Source of the DNA: Lophium mytilinum
Taxonomy: Eukaryota; Ascomycota; Dothideomycetes; Mytilinidiales; Mytilinidiaceae
Direction: 5' to 3'
Length of the DNA: 64,000 nt
NCBI GenBank assembly: GCA_010093605.1
Contig: MU004187.1
Span: forward strand, 1,310,018 to 1,374,017
The translations under genes were made by a program, and so were the position numbers. Positions 20,749 through 34,800 of the stretch are shown piece after piece (the stretch's first letter is position 1; each line of letters opens with the position of its first letter). A model generated the notes under the pieces. That model worked only from the letters and a program-made list of their open reading frames with translations, was not told where the DNA came from and did no database searches.

Positions 20749-21111
20749 AATTGGCCCCTTGTATATTAGCGTGCCCGAGAGAAGATTTTGGTGGGAGGGG
20801 GATTGTGTTGATAGGTGTTCTAGACCAGATGGAATTCTGAAAGTTCAACATCTCACTATTGCATTGAAATTAAGGTGAATAGACTGTTCAAATTTTTCTT
20901 CGACTTCAGTGCAATCTCCTCGGCCTCAGGCCCAAGGCGTGATGTGTTATGTGACTACAACGGGTTCCCGAATGGAGCGGCTCTTCAGTGCTACAAATAC
21001 AACCCAAACTCCAGATTTCGCCCCGGCCTCGCTCTTAGCCCAGTTTCTGTATATCCGAAAGGTCGAGCACCTGCCTCCATCTATGAACTCGGCAGTGTTG
21101 CATTCGCAACT
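20749..21111. other. convergent 3' intergenic region
   Basis: 363 bp between the stop of the Rieske gene (+) and the stop of the Dpb3-like gene (-). It should hold both terminators. No gene, repeat or structured RNA is evident. Confidence 0.5.
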
Positions 21112-22117
21112 CTACGAATGCGTCCCATTCGTGGTCGCAGTAGGGGGCTGCCCATTCTCCGCACCTCCATTGACTTTCGGTCCCCGCATCTCCATCTCTA
21201 GCTGAACCGCAGCTGGATCGTCTCCTCGTGGGTTGGCTGGGTTAGGCCGATCTACTTCCATCACGTCGGAGTCGCCATCCTCATCGACTCCCTTCTCGTG
21301 ACCGTTGCGAGTATCCGACCCGCTTCCAGTAGTGCCATTAGTCCCATTCACAGGAGTCTTGGAAGAACCTGCAGCGCTACTCTCGCCATTGAGCACCGAA
21401 GCTTCTGCTTCTTCTGCAGCAGCTTTGGCGGCCTTCTGTTCCTTGAATTTTTTGTACGGCATGGTCTTGGGGACGACGTCCGCGAGAAAGTCGAGATTAT
21501 CAACTCGGGCAACTGCGCTTGCTATTAAAAGGAGTCTGGTTAGTATGAAGTGCTCGTGTTTAGTAGCGGTTCAAAAAGACTTACCAACGTCTCGGTACTG
21601 GATGTTTCGTCGAGGCTTCCGCTCCGTCTTCACGACAGTGTGGGTTTGCTCGGCGAGATATTGTATGAACATCTCCGTTGCAAGGGCGATGACGAAGGCG
21701 CCATTGTTGGAGCATGAGCCGACTTCCTCATCGGCACTGATGATCTTCTTAACGCGTGCGACTATTTCGGATCGTCAGCGCCAGTCGACAACTCCTGTTT
21801 TCTTGGAGAGACATGCTTTATAGGTAGTGAATGTAGTGGAACGGGGCTGGAAAGCGACAACTGGACGAGGAGATGGAAGTTCTTCACAGCGAGTGGAAAT
21901 GTGTAGTCACAAGCGACATGAGCTTAGGAAGGGGTGAAGAAACCGTAAGGAAGAAGTGACAGATTTGGTAGAGTCGGTGAGTAGATAGGGCATTCGCACT
22001 GACATTGGAGAGATGACAAGCAAGTTTCAGACTAGTAGAAATATAGAACCTACGTGGTAGTGACACTGTACCCAGAGTCTCCCGGGGCGGAGCGATTGGG
22101 GTGTTGTTGTATGGCAT
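21112..22117 (-). CDS. DPB3: histone-fold protein, Dpb3/POLE4-type DNA polymerase epsilon subunit
   Basis: Three exons (22054-22117, 21585-21761, 21112-21521) encode 216 residues. The first intron is 292 nt, long for this window. The joined N-terminus reads GTVSLPLARVKKIISADEEV, followed by FVIALATEMFIQYLAEQTHT and RRNIQYRDVASAVARVDNL, the CBF/NF-Y/HAP5-like histone fold with the LPxxRVKKI entry typical of Dpb3, POLE4 and CHRAC-type subunits. In Pol epsilon it pairs with a Dpb4-type partner and binds nascent DNA. KTMPYKKFKE follows the fold, then a long Ala/Glu/Gly/Asn-rich disordered tail with EDGDSDVMEVD. An NF-YC-like transcription factor is less likely because the entry motif and end fit Dpb3 better. 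It is divergent from the ClC gene. Confidence 0.85.
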
Positions 22118-22482
22118 GGCGATGGTTGTCGCGAAGCGCTCCTGGGATTACTTCACGGCTGAGTGGAAGGAGACGTGAGTGGTCGAAAGTCGGTATCACG
22201 GATTTTCAGTTATATAATGCAACTCTTGACGATCTTGACGCGTGACTTCGGACTGAATTCTCGTTGCGACGCGTGCGAGAAGGTGAGCGGTGGGTAGGAG
22301 GTGGTGGGGAAGATTCCAGTTGGGGTTGCTTTGTGGCAGAAAGCGGAGTGGCGCAGCTGGGAAGGGCACCTCCGAAGAGCTTAAACGTCGAGAACGATCA
22401 CATATGCACCAGCTTTCGAATAACGGCACTGTAAAAGCGACTCAAAGGGAGCTTCTACGAAGAACGAAGCGCACACGATGCG
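22118..22482. promoter_or_regulatory. divergent intergenic region between DPB3-like and ClC genes
   Basis: 365 bp between start codons pointing away from each other. It should contain both promoters. No clear element was identified by eye. Confidence 0.4.
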
Positions 22483-25400
22483 ATGAACCGTCGATCGAGC
22501 TCAAACTCTACAGCCCGCCCACCATTGCGCAGTGGATCATATACTCCGTCCGCTCGCTCGCTCACCCGGCGAATATCTTCTTTCTCGAACGCGGAGCAAG
22601 GAGATGACCAGGCTGCTACCACTACGGAACATGCCATAAAAGAGGAGATCGAGGAGATCAAAAGATATGAGGCATGCTTGGAATTCCGGTGATTTTAAGA
22701 ACTATAACTGATAACTCGTAGGACTTTACCACAATAGGTATTACAACCCTAACACCCGACCTCCAATGCGAACACACACTAAGAAGTTGAAAGACTGGGT
22801 CCAGGATGCTGCACGAGAACAGATTCGGCGGAAGGCACGACGTCAAGAGAAGGCTGGGTTCTTCGAGCGGGAGGGTGGCATAGGATGGAGAAGGAAGCTA
22901 TGGGAGTCCTACGATGCTGGCCAGGCATGGATTGTAGTCACACTAGTCGGTATGGGTCATAAAGGTATCCTGGAAATATTCTTGAAGCTGAATGGTTATA
23001 GGTTCCGCAATCGGACTGAATGCGGCGTTTTTGAACATAGTCACGGAATGGCTATCTGATATTAAGCTAGGACACTGTACTACAGCGTTTTACTTGAATG
23101 AAAGCTTTTGCTGTTGGGGAGCAGAAAACGGTATGTATTGTATCTTCAAGTTTACGTGTAAAGCTAACTAAATAGGATGCCCCGAATGGAAACGGTGGAG
23201 TAGTTTTTGGTTTCTTAACTACATATTCTACATTATTTTTGCTGTAAGACTCATATTATGCTTTGTTTTCAACGAGCTGACCCTTTTAGGCTATATTTGC
23301 AATTACGGCTGGCGTGTTGGTTAAAGCATTTGCACCCTATGCAGCTGGATCAGGCATTTCAGAGATCAAGTGTATCATCGCCGGTTTCGTCATGAAAGGT
23401 TTCCTCGGCGCTTGGACGCTTCTCATCAAGTCTATTGCTTTACCCCTTGCCATAGCCTCTGGACTCTCCGTAGGCAAGGAAGGGCCAAGTGTGCACTATG
23501 CGGTCTGCACAGGCAACGTCATTTCACGATTCTTCAACAAATATAGAAGAAACGCTGCCAAGACTCGTGAGATCTTGAGCGCTTCTGCAGCAGCTGGTGT
23601 GGCTGTAGCGTTTGGTAGTCCGATAGGAGGCGTTTTGTTCTCCTTAGAGGTACGCCTCTCACCTTCGTCACATGGCTACTAGCTAATATGCTGCTAGGAA
23701 ATGTCTAATTATTTCCCTTTAAAAACTATGTGGAGGAGTTACTTTTGTGCTCTTGTGGCTACAGCTGTCCTGGCGGTAAGTCATATCATCTAGCCTACTT
23801 TCTTAGATACTGAGAGTCCATCTAGGCGATGAACCCTTTTAGGACCGGCCAATTGGTCATGTTTCAAGTGAAGTATGACCGCGACTGGCACTTCTTTGAG
23901 ATCCTATTCTACCTCATCATTGGAGTGTTTGGTGGCCTCTATGGCGCCTTCGTCATTAAATGGAACCTGAGAGCTCAGGCTTTCCGCAAGAAATACTTGA
24001 CGAAGTATCCAATCTTGGAGGCAACCGTCCTGGCTGTGGTCACGGCCATTATCTGTTATCCAAACATGTTCCTTCGAATTGACATGACGGAGAGCATGGA
24101 AATTCTCTTCCTAGAATGCGAGGGTGGACATGATTACGACGAGTTATGCGAGTACGTCAACCCTTCCTTGATCCGTTTTCTGAACTTTCCACTGACTTCG
24201 AGCAGCCGAAAGAACCGGTGGCGAATGATCTTTTCGCTTGCTATAGCTACCATCGTCCGGACACTGCTGGTCATCATATCGTACGGCTGTAAGGTTCCAG
24301 CTGGTATATTCGTGCCGTCCATGGCGATCGGTGCCTCCTTTGGGCGCATGGTCGGCATCTTCGTGCAGTATCTCCACGAATCGTTCCCAACATCCGCTTT
24401 TTTTGCCGGCTGCCAGCCTGATGTTCCGTGCATCACCCCAGGCACATATGCATTTCTTGGTGCGGCTGCCGCGCTGAGTGGAATAATGCACATCACGGTG
24501 TCTGTTGTAGTGATTATGTTTGAGTTGACTGGAGCTCTGACTTATATCCTGCCAACTATGGTAAGTAATGCCTTCTACTGCCCTGGGGAAAGGCTAATGG
24601 ATTTTTAGATTGTAGTTGGTGTCACGAAAGCTGTAGGAGAGCGGTTTGGTAAAGGTGGCATTGCTGATCGCGCCATCTGGTTCAATGGATTTCCATTCCT
24701 TGACAACAAGGAAGAACATACTTTCGGAGTACCAGTGTCTCAGGTCATGACCTCAAACGTTGTTGCCTTGCCGGCTGCTGGTCTCGAAATTCGAGCGATA
24801 GAGCGCATCATGGCGGAGAACAAGTTCCAAGGCTACCCGGTCGTTGACGACGTTACGTCTAAGATACTAATTGGCTACGTTGGTCGCACCGAGCTGAGAT
24901 ACGCGATCGACCGAGCGAAGCGGGAACAGATGGCTCCTGGACATGCGAAATGCTATTTCACATCGACATCCGCCTCTACAACGACCCCGTCGTCGTCCAT
25001 GCCGTCGGTCACATTTGACACGATGGCAGCCACTTCTGCCCAACTAAACGTCGACATGTCGCGTTTTATGGACCCCACGCCGCTCTCGGTGCACCCTCGC
25101 CTACCTTTGGAGACGGTCATGGAGCTTTTTAAAAAGATGGGCCCCCGAGTGATTCTAATAGAGTACCGTGGCCGCCTGACCGGCCTAGTCACTGTCAAGG
25201 ACTGCTTGAAGTATCAGTTCAAGGTGGAGGCTCAAGAGAACCCGCGGGATGATCGTACACTGAACGAAGGTCAGGAACGAGTGTGGAGTGTTATGCATCA
25301 GGTCGCGGTCTGGTTTGACGTCCGGCTGAATGAGTTGAGACGGAGGTTGGGAATCGGAAGTGGGCCAGGAATCCAGCTTCACAGTCCCATCAGCCAGACC

Positions 25401-25508
25401 AGTTCGATGGACCGAGGGCAGCATAGTGCTGAGGACGAGCGGCCGTCCATAGAGCTCGAGGACCGCCCGCGTGGACGAAGAGGTCCAGATCACGTGGAGG
25501 TTCGGTAG
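22483..25508 (+). CDS. GEF1: ClC chloride channel/transporter (Gef1/CLC-3 group)
   Basis: Ten exons: 22483-22671, 22722-22737, 22794-22949, 23002-23130, 23176-23243, 23290-23649, 23698-23775, 23826-24151, 24206-24560 and 24609-25508, giving 858 residues. Key sites are GSGISE (206-211), the selectivity loop; GKEGPSVH with the gating glutamate E250; and [22 protein letters not shown]. Two C-terminal CBS domains follow ([20 protein letters not shown] ... QGYPVV and [20 protein letters not shown] ... [14 protein letters not shown]). The N-terminal [20 protein letters not shown] is typical of the fungal vesicular ClC branch, which moves Cl- in exchange for H+ in Golgi/endosomes and supports copper and iron handling. 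Intron 1 appears to be GC-AG (22672-22721), exon 2 is only 16 nt, and the intron at 24152-24205 is in frame with no stop. Confidence 0.95.
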
Positions 25509-25872
25509 TTAGATTCTCACCATAATGAACAGTACAAAGACGATGCCTATCATCACGCCGTTAAGTGATTTTAGAACAAAGAAACCCATCTATCATGCCT
25601 TTCACCATCTCAATAATGCCTGCAGGAGGCCGCCGGATATGCAGGGGAAGCGTTAGACGACGGCTTGGCGCATGAGGCACGTGCGGGCCGCCTCGATCGC
25701 GTCGCTCCGCGTTGTTGAAAGAGGTTGACATTATTTTCGACAACATCACCCTCCATCACCTCCACCCCTCCTCCGCCGATATACTCCGGCCTCACCCTTA
25801 TTCGGCCTCCTCTCACCACCCAGGAAGTGTCGAACCACATGTCGCCCTCCGAAACCTGCGCCTAATCTCAAC
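25509..25872. promoter_or_regulatory. intergenic region upstream of the dynein gene
   Basis: 364 bp between the ClC stop and the dynein start, both on the plus strand. The last 130 bp are pyrimidine-rich (CCTCCATCACCTCCACCCC), consistent with a fungal core promoter and 5' leader. Confidence 0.45.
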
Positions 25873-28800
25873 ATGGAGGTGGCCCCTGGAGCCACCAACG
25901 GCGTGCACTCCCCGAATTCCTCCCCTCCGACAATAGACCCCCAGATCATAGTCGACCATCTCGCCCGGGTCTTAAAGGTCACATTAGGAGCTTCAGATGA
26001 AGACCTCTCCTCGCCGGGTAGTCTGCTGTCACCCGCACGACTGCAGGATACTCTGCAGCGGTGTACACGATTCGCCCTCGAGTCACAGGAGGCAATATAC
26101 GTGCAGAAGGATGTCGTGGACGCCCCTCATATAGATAGTCTAGACGGAACTTCAGGTAAGCCCATAGCAATTAATCAAAAGCTCTGGCTAATAAGGGTTG
26201 TAGGCACCCTTTCGCATTACACTTACGTCCTATCCACGGAGTTCTCTTTCTCACCTGCCTGCTTCGCATGCATTGCTATAATCAAACCCCCACAACCCAT
26301 CGATCCCGGGCTGCCGATAAGTGACCAGGTCTCAATAGTCAATCTTCCTGGAATCCGAAGCCTTAATAATACACCCTCTTCACAAGGCCAGGGATCGAAC
26401 CCTTACGAAGCTTTACATTCTCTTGTGCGCTTGGCGCTGGCGCCTTTTCTCAATGAATCTACAAAGAGCCAGCGAGGCCCGCAAGGTGCCTGGGGCGTAA
26501 AGGGGGATAATGGAGCGCGGGCGACTGGGATACCGGGAGCTAAGAAGAAGATGGCTGAGCTGGAACAGAGTCTGAAGCAGCTGCAGCAGGATGTCGATAT
26601 TCCGGAGCTAGTCTTGCCACTACATCCTGTAATAGCATCCGCCCTCGACTCCGCTGAGCAGCGAGCCGTCAAGCCAAGCCCAGAGCTTATACCTGCTGCA
26701 GTTCTTGCGGACAGCACGTTTCTGAATGGTCTTCAATCGACTGTCAACGGCTGGATCAAATCAATTCAGAGTATAACGAAGCATACTCGTGATCCAAGTA
26801 GCGGCAGCGCAGCTCAGGAGATTACTTTCTGGATTTCCATGGAATCCCGGCTCGAGGATATTGAAACCCAACTCCGAAGTGAAGGCGTACGGCTAACTCT
26901 CGATGTTCTCAAGAATGCGAAGCGGTTCCAAGCCACCGTGAGCTTTAGCGCAGATACCGGTCTGAAGGAAACTACAGATATGGTACAGAAGTACAATCAG
27001 TTAATGCGGGATTTCCCTCTGGATGAGCTGCTCTCGGCAACGTCATTACGGCAAGTGGAGGACGCAATCGCGCAAATCTTTGGCCACATGAACAAGAAGC
27101 TCCGCATATGTCCGTATCCTGTTCGACGAGCACTCCCATTAGTTGAAGCCATCTCCGCGGACTTGGACTTGCGCTTGCACGCTCTTCTCCATGGCAAATC
27201 TTTGATGCATTTGGACTACCCAGAGTTCCAATCGATCATGGAGGCTTCCGACCGCATATGGCGCATTTGGGACGAGAATGTCAAAGAGTTCACGAATGTT
27301 GCCCGTGAAGTCACGAGGAGGAGAAATGAGAAATTCATACCGATCAAAATTGCTGCTCGCCACATCGACACCCAGGATCGCCTGAAGTATATTGGAACCT
27401 TCCGCAAGAATCATGAACAGTTACAACGAACAATTGTGAACGTTCTAGGTTCGAGTGCTGCACCGAAAGCCGTAACCGATGGCTCACAGCGTCAAGAAAC
27501 AGTGATCCTCGAGGAGATTGGGGATGTTGACGCTGTCGAAGAAGTAGCTCAGGCTTATGCTGTCCTCAAAGATGTTGACGTTCTAGATGTCACTCAGGAA
27601 GGCACGAGACTTTGGGTACAGGCTGAGCAAACCTACAACGATCGTACTTCACGAGTCGAAAACTCTATCATTGCTCGGCTGAGGGATCGTCTGGGGACCG
27701 CAAAAACCGCCAACGAAATGTTCCGCGTTTTCTCAAAATTCAACCCCCTATTCGTGCGGCCAAAAATCCGAGGAGCCATTTCTGAGTACCAAACCCAGCT
27801 CATCGACAGCGTCAAGAACGACATTTCGGCGTTACACGAGCGTTTCAAGCAGCAGTACGGCAATTCGGAGGCACACGCGATGGCACAGTTACGAGATTTT
27901 GCCCCCGTTTCCGGCGCGGTCATTTGGGCCCGCCAAATCGAGCGGCAGCTGGACGGATACATGAAGAAAGTGGAAGACATCCTCGGAAAGGACTGGACAT
28001 TGCATGCAGAAGGCCAAAAGCTTGAGGCTGAAAGCACTATGTTTAGGAGGAAGCTCGATACCCGACCTATATTCGAATCTTGGCTCCAAGACGTGGCGAG
28101 GCGAAAACTCTCTATCGCTGGCCGCCTCTTTCTAATCTCTCGGAATAGGGCTGCTGGGAACTCCCTGGAACTAAGCGTGAACTTTGACGCCGCCATCATC
28201 GCTTTGTTCAAAGAAGTTCGGAATTTGACATGGCAACGCTACCAAATTCCACATGCGATCAACAACATATCGAAAGAGGCCAAGCGGGTATATCCATATG
28301 CCGTCAGCTTGATGGAGAGCATCCGGACTTATTCGCAGACGATCAAACAAATCGAAGAAATGCCAGAAGTATCGATGCTACTAAATGGCTACCTGAGCGA
28401 CACTCAGAGCCTCATTGTAAAGGGAATACCTCTCAAATGGGAGTCCTTCGTTCACGCTTATGACCTGCACATCAGACAGGGCCAATTCGCACCTTCCGAT
28501 CGCGCTGGGACTTCGTTAAGAAAAGAAAGCAAACACGTTCAGTTTGTCCGAGATTTCGCTGATGCTACTTCGAAGCTCCAGTCAAAGACCCTGAATTTGT
28601 CCCAAGTGAACACCAGTGTGGAGAAAGCACTCCGAGATCTTGAGACCTGTCCCTATGGAGTAGAATCTTTCCGCACCAATCTGGAATCCATACAAAAAGC
28701 TGTCGACCACCTGAGCTTAGAGAGTTATGCGAACCTTAACATCTGGGTTGCACAGCTTAACTCGAGGCTCGAATCAATTCTATTGACGCGACTTAATAAG

Positions 28801-31800
28801 GCCATCGTGGAGTGGATTGAAGTTTTCAGCAACGCAGAGAATAATGAACGCCGGAATATAGTCCATTCTACCGACTTGGTAGATCCAGGAAAACAGTTGC
28901 CGAAGATGGCAAATCTCGTCCACGAAATTACGATGCGGAATCAGCTCATATACCTCGACCCACCGTTAGAGTTTGCCAGAGCAAGTTGGTTAGACCAGTT
29001 GCATCAATGGCTTGGCGTAATTTGCACCTTGCAGAAGGTCAAGGCCTCTCGCTATCATTTGCAGCTGCAAGCTACGAACGACGCGACGTCCTCCCAATTC
29101 TCCGACCTCCCAAGTCGATGCACAGATTCTTTGACATTGGTCTACAGCGTCGTTGAAGAAGAAATACGCGCAATAGGGGATTATGTGGATAAGTGGCTCC
29201 AATTCCAATCGTTATGGGATCTCCAGTCAGAGCACGTGTATGAAGTTCTCGGAGAGGACCTTTCCCAATGGCTTCAGCTTCTACAAGAAATTCGCAAGAC
29301 CCGAGGAACTTTCGACACCTCCGAGGTCTCACGCTCCTTTGGATACGTAACAATTGACTACGAGCAAGTACAAGTCAAGGTTAACGCCAAATACGATCAA
29401 TGGCAACACGAGATTCTACTCAAGTTCGCTTCGAGACTGGGCACTCACATGACGCAGGTTTTCATCGACATCGAGCAGGCACGCAAAGCTTTGGAGAACC
29501 AGGCACTTGAAGCATCATCAACGACTCAAGCTGTTTTCTTCATTACAATTGTGCAACAATCCAAACGTAAAGCCGAGGCATGGGGACCGGACGTGGAGAT
29601 TTTCCGTCAGGGGCAAACGGCTCTCAGTCGTCAGCGGTGGCAGTTTCCAACTGACTGGCTCCACATGGAACAAATCGACCATGAGTGGACAGCTTTTAAC
29701 GACGTTCTTGAACGCAAGAGCAAGATCGTTAATGATCAGACCGATGCCCTCCGAGCCCAGATCATAGCCGAAGACAAGGTTGTATCCCAAAAGATTGCGG
29801 ACATAACATCGCAGTGGGCAGAAGAAAAACCAATATCTGGCACTATTCCCCCAGAAGAAGCCGCTGCGACACTCCAACACTTCGACACCAAGCTTTCGAA
29901 ACTTCGCGACGAGTCCATCAATATCGCGAAGGCAAAGGAGGCACTCGATATTCCCGCGTCTGCAGATAACATGCTGTCCGCGCTTTTAGAAGAGGTCCAG
30001 GACTTCACGTCGGTCTGGTCTGCCTTGACCTCAATCTGGAACAGCCTGAACGAGCTTAGGGAAATGCTCTGGACAAGCGTGCAGCCACGAAAACTGCGAT
30101 CCTCAATCGACAACCTCCTGAAGCTGACGAAGGACATGCCCAGTCGCATGCGTCAATATGCCGCATTTGAACATATTCAGAACGTTCTTCGACAGCTTCT
30201 GAAAGTGAATCCGCTGCTCGCCGAACTGCGATCAGAAGCTGTGAGAGAGAGGCATTGGATTAAAATCTTCAAGCAACTAAAACCCAACAAGAGATATTCT
30301 CAGCTGCAACTGACCCTTGGAGACGTCTGGGACCTAAAACTGTCTGCCACCGAGGCTATTGTCCGGGGCGTAATCACTCAAGCCCAAGGAGAAATGGCAT
30401 TGGAGGAGTTCCTTCGGCAAGTCCGAGACACTTGGCAAAATTACGCATTGGAGCTTGTCAATTATCAGAACAAGTGTCGACTCATCCGCGGATGGGACGA
30501 TCTTTTTGCTAAATGCAGCGAAAACCTTAACTCTCTCCAAGCCATGAGGCACTCGCCCTACTACAAGGAATTCGAAGAGGATGCCTCAGCATGGGAGGAG
30601 AAGCTCAACCGCGTCCATGTGCTCTTTGACGTGTGGATTGACGTTCAGCGCCAATGGGTTTACCTAGAAGGGGTCTTCACAGGTAATGCTGACATCAAGC
30701 ATCTTCTACCTATGGAATCCTCTAGATTTCAGAACATCAACTCTGAGTTTCTCTCGGTCATGAAGAAAGTCTCCCGGTCTAACTTCGTTTTGGATGTTCT
30801 GTCAATCTCGGGCGTTCAGAAATCACTAGAACGACTGGCTGAACTACTGAACAAAATTCAGAAAGCCTTGGGAGAGTACCTCGAAAGGGAGAGAGTATCG
30901 TTCCCACGTTTCTATTTCGTAGGCGACGAAGATCTCCTGGAAATTATCGGCAACAACAACGACACACTTCGGATTGCTAAACATTTGCGAAAAATGTTTG
31001 CAGGCATTAACGGCCTCATCAGCGACGATAATTCCACTATTCTCGGGTTCACCTCCAAAGAAGGAGAGCAAGTGATGCTCAGGAAAGAGATCTCCCTGGC
31101 CAAGACTCCTCGTGTCAACGAATGGCTAGGAGCCCTTGAACTCAATATGAAGATCGCTCTTGCGGAGCTGCTCCACGAGGCAGTCCAGGAATTTACCGAT
31201 CTCTTCGCCGCTGATACTATGGATGCTGCCGCATTTGAGACCTATATTGCGAAGTTTCCAGCTCAAATCGTTGTTCTAGCTACTCAAGTGTGCTGGACTT
31301 CATCAGTAGAGCATTCTTTGCAGCAACAAGGTGCCTCGCTACCGAATCTCTACGACAAGCAAGTGAGCGCACTCAAGCTGCTTGCTACTGCCGTTCTCGG
31401 AGACTTGGAAATCATTCATCGGAGGAAGTGTGAGCATCTCATCACCGAATTCGTTCATCAGCGCGACGTCATTGGCAGGCTTCGAAATGCTGGCGCCCAA
31501 TCTCCAAACCATCATTTGTGGCTCCTCCAGATGCGTTACGTCTACGAACCAGAGAGAGAACTGATGCAGCGTCTGAGAATCATGATGGCGAATGCAACTC
31601 TCGACTATGGTTTCGAGTACTTAGGCGTTGCAGAGCGTCTCGTTCGGACTCCTCTTACCGACCGCTGTTTCTTAACCTTGACCCAGGCCTTATGCCAGCG
31701 ACTTGGAGGATCTCCGTATGGACCGGCAGGAACAGGTAAAACTGAGTCCGTCAAAGCCTTGGGTGTCCAGCTTGGTCGATTCACTCTAGTATTCTGTTGC

Positions 31801-34800
31801 GACGATACCTTCGACTTCCAAGCAATGGGCCGTATATTCCTCGGTATTTGCCAGGTTGGTGCATGGGGCTGTTTCGATGAGTTCAATCGTCTCGAGGAGC
31901 GCATTTTGTCAGCTGTGTCCCAGCAGGTTCAGAATATTCAACTGGGTCTGAGAAAAGGCGCCTTGGAAGATAAATCTGAGATTGAGCTGATCGGGCGACA
32001 ACTTCGAGTCAACCCTGACACTGGAATCTTCATCACCATGAATCCCGGGTACGCAGGGAGATCTAACCTCCCCGACAATCTAAAGAAGCTATTCAGAAGT
32101 GTTGCTATGTCCAAGCCGGACAAGGAGCTTATCGCCGAAGTCATGCTTTACTCGCAGGGTTTCTCTCGCGCCAAAGAATTGTCGACCCAGGTCGTCCCAT
32201 TTTTCGACACATGTCTTGCCAGCTTGTCCAAGCAAGCCCATTATGATTTCGGCCTACGGGCGCTGAAGAGCGTTCTTGTCAGCTCCGGTGGATTAAAACG
32301 GGCACGGATCGCTGCGCAAGGTGGATTGCCGGACGAAGATGTAATCGAGCCCCAGATCATCGTTCAAAGCTTGCGAGAGACTATGGCTCCAAAACTGATT
32401 GCCTCCGATGTCGAAATCATGAAAGAAATTGAAGCCAAATCGTTCGCAGGAGTCGAGTATATTCCTGCGCCTCTCGATAAATTGGAACAAGCAATTCGCG
32501 ATTCTGCCGCAGAATCTAAATTCGTGGTAAGCGACTCCTGGATGACGAAGATCCTGCAGTTGTATCAGATTCAAGCTCTTCATCACGGTGTTATGATGGT
32601 CGGTTCATCAGGGTCCGGAAAGTCGGCAGCATGGAGAACACTTTTATCAGCGCTCCAGCGCGTTGAAGGAACAGAAGGTGTCTTCCATGTTATCGATCCA
32701 AAGGTTATGTCAAAGGAGAACCTTTATGGCACGCTGGATAGCACAACGCGAGAGTGGACCGACGGCCTTTTTACTGGCATCCTACGCAAAATCGTCGACA
32801 ACCTTCGTGGCGAAGATACTAAACGACACTGGATTGTCTTTGACGGCGATGTCGACCCCGAGTGGGTGGAGAACTTGAACAGCGTGTTGGACGACAACAA
32901 GCTTCTCACACTTCCCAACGGAGAACGTCTTAATCTCCCGTCGAACGTACGCATCATGTTCGAGGTCGAGACTCTGAAATACGCTACGCTGGCAACCGTC
33001 AGTCGATGCGGTATGGTCTGGTTCAGCGATGACACAGTGAGCGTAGACATGATGATCTCAAACTACATCCAGAATCTGAGAGAAATCGTTTTCGAGGATC
33101 TTGAAGACGACTCTGTTGCCCCAGGACAATTGTCGCAGAAAATTCTCACCGTGCAGGGTCAAGTAGCAGACTTCCTCCAAATCAAGTTGTCGGAGGATCG
33201 ATTTATCGAAAAGGCTCTTAGCACGGCTCGCAAATTCAAGCACATCATGGAGTACACCGACATTCGCGCATTGAATACGCTCTTCTCACTTCTCAATAAG
33301 AGCTGCAGGTCAATCCTAGAGTACAATGTACAACATCAAGATTTTGGCCTAGACGACAGCCAAGTTGAGTCATATTTATCGAAGAAGCTGCTACTTGCCT
33401 TAGTCTGGTCCTTAGTCGGCGATTGTCCCCTGGCTGAGCGAAAAGGCTTCGGCCATATTGTTGCCAGTCTGACCAACGTCGAAATTCCAATCTTGAACGA
33501 GGCCACCTCTCTCATCGACTACGACGTCTCTTTACCACAAGCGGAGTGGACATTGTGGCAGTCTCAAGTTCCAAATGTAGAGGTCAATACGCACTCTATC
33601 ACTCAGACGGATGTCGTTATTCCAACCCTTGACACTATCCGCCATGAGGATGTGCTGTACTCTTGGCTTGCGGAACACAAACCGCTACTACTCTGTGGTC
33701 CTCCTGGATCTGGAAAGACTATGACTCTTTTCAGTGCCCTAAGGAAGCTACCGAACATGGAAGTGGTGGGACTCAACTTCTCCAGTGCGACTACTCCTGA
33801 TCTACTCATCAAAACATTCGAGCAATATTGCGAATACAAGAAGACTCTGAACGGCGTACAACTCACCCCTACCCAAATTGGCCGCTGGCTAGTAATCTTC
33901 TGCGATGAAATCAATTTGCCAGCCCCAGACAAATACGGGACCCAACGAGCCATTTCATTCCTACGACAGCTTGTCGAGCAAAACGGTTTCTGGAGGACGT
34001 CTGACAAGACGTGGGTCACTTTGGATCGCATCCAATTCGTAGGTGCATGCAATCCGCCAACTGATGCTGGCCGTACGCCGATGGCTTTGCGCTTCCTCCG
34101 CCATGCTCCCTTAATCATGGTCGACTACCCCGGAGAACTTTCGCTGCTTCAGATCTATGGGACATTCAACAGTGCGGTGCTAAAAATTATTCCATCGCTA
34201 CGAGGGTATTCAGAGCCTCTCACGAAAGCCATGGTCCAGTTATACGCCGAATCCCAGAAGCGATTCACTGCCGAGATTCAGCCGCACTACGTCTACTCGC
34301 CTCGAGAGCTTACGAGATGGGTTCGTGGTGTTTATGAGGCCATCCGACCCCTCGACACACTGACCGTCGAAGGCTTGGTCCGAATCTGGGCGCACGAGGC
34401 GCTGAGACTGTTCCAAGATCGTCTCATTGCAGAAGAAGAGCGGCAATGGACCGATGAATGTGTCCACCGGGTTGCTTTGGAGCATTTCCCAACTGTTGAT
34501 GAGCAGCAAGCGCTTGGTGGTCCAATCCTATTCTCGAACTGGCTCTCCAAGAACTACGTACCTGTACACCGAGACCAGCTCCGGGATTTCGTCAAAGCCC
34601 GGTTAAAGACTTTCTGCGAGGAAGAAGTAGACGTCCCCCTGATCCTGTTCAACGACGTTCTCGAACACGTTCTCCGCATTGATCGTGTCTTCCGTCAGCC
34701 GCAAGGCCATCTAATTCTCATCGGTGTCAGCGGAAGTGGGAAGACGACCTTGTCCCGCTTTGTAGCTTGGATGAATGGGCTGAAGGTCTACCAGATCAAG

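Noticed and set aside
22483-22692. Reading straight through the first ClC intron
   Set aside because: The frame stops within 7 codons, and splicing with the GC donor restores the conserved [16 protein letters not shown] sequence.
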